Below, one piece after another: positions 63,395 to 64,000 of a stretch of DNA of 64,000 nucleotides (position 1 is its first letter; each line of letters begins with the position of its first letter). The stretch is from Tepidimicrobium xylanilyticum (GTDB lineage Bacteria > Bacillota > Clostridia > Tissierellales > Tepidimicrobiaceae), in the NCBI RefSeq assembly GCF_900106765.1, contig NZ_FNNG01000005.1, positions 62,001 through 126,000 on the forward strand, in the 5' to 3' direction. Under the pieces are notes generated by a model. It was not told where the DNA came from and made no database searches. It was given only the letters and a program-made list of their open reading frames with translations. The position numbers and the translations under genes were made by a program.

Positions 63395-63650
63395 TTTCTA
63401 ATAAAAAAGGGTATTTTCTCCTGAAAGGACGAGAAAATACCCGTGGTACCACCTTTATTCGCATAAAGCCTCTAATCACGTAACGTGTGATGGACGCAAT
63501 GGTTTCCCATTGAAACTCCGGACCCGTAATTCACACCATTATTAGGTTATAGATCTCTCACCAATGATCTATTCTCTGTGTTTAACCATAATGGGCTACT
63601 TCTGTCCCTCATAGTCTATATTTATTTTACATGTATATTAATATATTATT
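63395..63650 (-). promoter_or_regulatory. T-box leader, tRNA-Tyr specifier UAC
   Basis: On the minus strand: Stem I, specifier loop with UAC (plus 63526-63528), T-box AAGGTGGTACCACGG, and terminator GGGTATTTTCTC ... GAGAAAATACCC plus Ts. The bulge UGGU fits discriminator A of tRNA-Tyr. Uncharged tRNA-Tyr would raise tyrS expression. Confidence 0.95.
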
Positions 63651-63688
63651 CAAACCTTGTCAAGGGTTAAAAAATAAATAGAGGACTA

Positions 63689-64000
63689 TTAGTCCTCTAC
63701 TACTAACTCTAGGCTGTTTTCCCATAAACCATGGATATTACAATAGCTTGTAGCATATAAGGTACCAGATTTTTCAACCTTAAATCTGGCCGTTACATAT
63801 GGCTCGGTGTAGATATCGTATTCTCCATGGCTGTTGAAAGTATAGCTACCAATTTCCACAGGGAAATTGCTTCCTTCTGGATGGAAGTACAGCTTAATCC
63901 AAGCTATGTAATGTTCTTGAGTATTTGGATGTGGTATCTCTTCACCTATATTGAGATTAACTTCTATTACCTCACCCTTTTTTACCTTTTCAGGAGCATG
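63689..64000 (-). CDS. Superoxide reductase (neelaredoxin type), 5' part outside window
   Basis: The minus-strand frame runs off the right edge. The visible 103 residues hold the catalytic iron site: EEIPHPNTQEHYIAWI with two His ligands, and CNIHGLWEN with the Cys and His ligands near the C-terminus. The enzyme reduces superoxide to peroxide without making oxygen, typical of anaerobes. The N-terminus, and hence the presence of a desulforedoxin domain, cannot be seen. A hairpin terminator overlaps the stop. Confidence 0.92.
   Translation of the reverse strand, partial: HAPEKVKKGEVIEVNLNIGEEIPHPNTQEHYIAWIKLYFHPEGSNFPVEIGSYTFNSHGEYDIYTEPYVTARFKVEKSGTLYATSYCNIHGLWENSLELVVED

Overview
The window is low-GC, strongly AT-biased DNA with AGGAGG-type ribosome binding sites, three amino-acid T-box leaders, SLH-domain and Bce-type genes and sigma-54 amino-acid catabolism. 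This fits a Gram-positive anaerobe of the Clostridia/Tissierellia type; superoxide reductase, a tungsten-cofactor-type radical SAM maturase, arginase, an archaeal-type ornithine cyclodeaminase and a cysteine desulfidase suggest an amino-acid-fermenting strict anaerobe. The genus cannot be fixed from sequence alone.

Layout. 1-3.9 kb: the 3' end of cas6, then cas4-cas1-cas2, a leader with a long hairpin, and a CRISPR array of 13 repeats and 12 spacers; effector genes are not inside the window. 3.9-6.7 kb: ornithine cyclodeaminase under a probable proline T-box, then rlmD. 6.73-29.82 kb: a 22-kb accessory island between two direct copies of a roughly 0.4-kb MITE-like element. All recognised genes in it lie on the plus strand: GNAT acetyltransferases, methyltransferases, DUF3795/DUF3788/DUF1905 proteins, Nudix, 2H phosphoesterase, nucleotidyltransferase, CPBP protease and a Bce-type two-component/ABC module. 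Many are broken by single-base deletions or stop codons. One GNAT gene is split so that its 5' half lies at the right end of the island and its 3' half at the left end, each against a copy of the element. This is what integration of a circular segment through a resident element would leave.

30-38.7 kb: small unknown proteins, a cell-surface block (lipoprotein with copper-amine-oxidase-N-like domain, large repeat protein, Cys-rich pseudogene), then a 1.8-kb region with no long gene. That region holds two diverging, paralogous 28/29-residue hydrophobic peptide genes and candidate small RNAs, resembling a type I toxin-antitoxin locus. 38.7-48.1 kb: CBS protein, radical SAM maturase, a broken membrane gene, a decayed T-box whose specifier triplet is now UAG, a 1384-residue LRR/SLH surface protein, an intact Trp T-box with trpP, and tRNA-Ala(GGC).

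48.2-64 kb: mostly ordinary chromosome: 2-hydroxyacid dehydrogenase, arginase, nitroreductase, RNase H, dCMP deaminase, a sigma-54 regulator with its target cysteine desulfidase, CapA-like protein, cold shock protein, CoA-type Nudix, CAP protein, two unknown envelope proteins, tyrS with its Tyr T-box, and the 3' part of a superoxide reductase gene.

Connections: arginase (arginine to ornithine) and ornithine cyclodeaminase (ornithine to proline) form a plausible arginine-to-proline route, with the second step apparently sensed through uncharged tRNA-Pro. The cysteine desulfidase has a -24/-12 promoter and three upstream repeats beside its probable activator. The island genes look like independent resistance or detoxification cassettes joined by related terminator linkers and, in places, leader-peptide attenuators.
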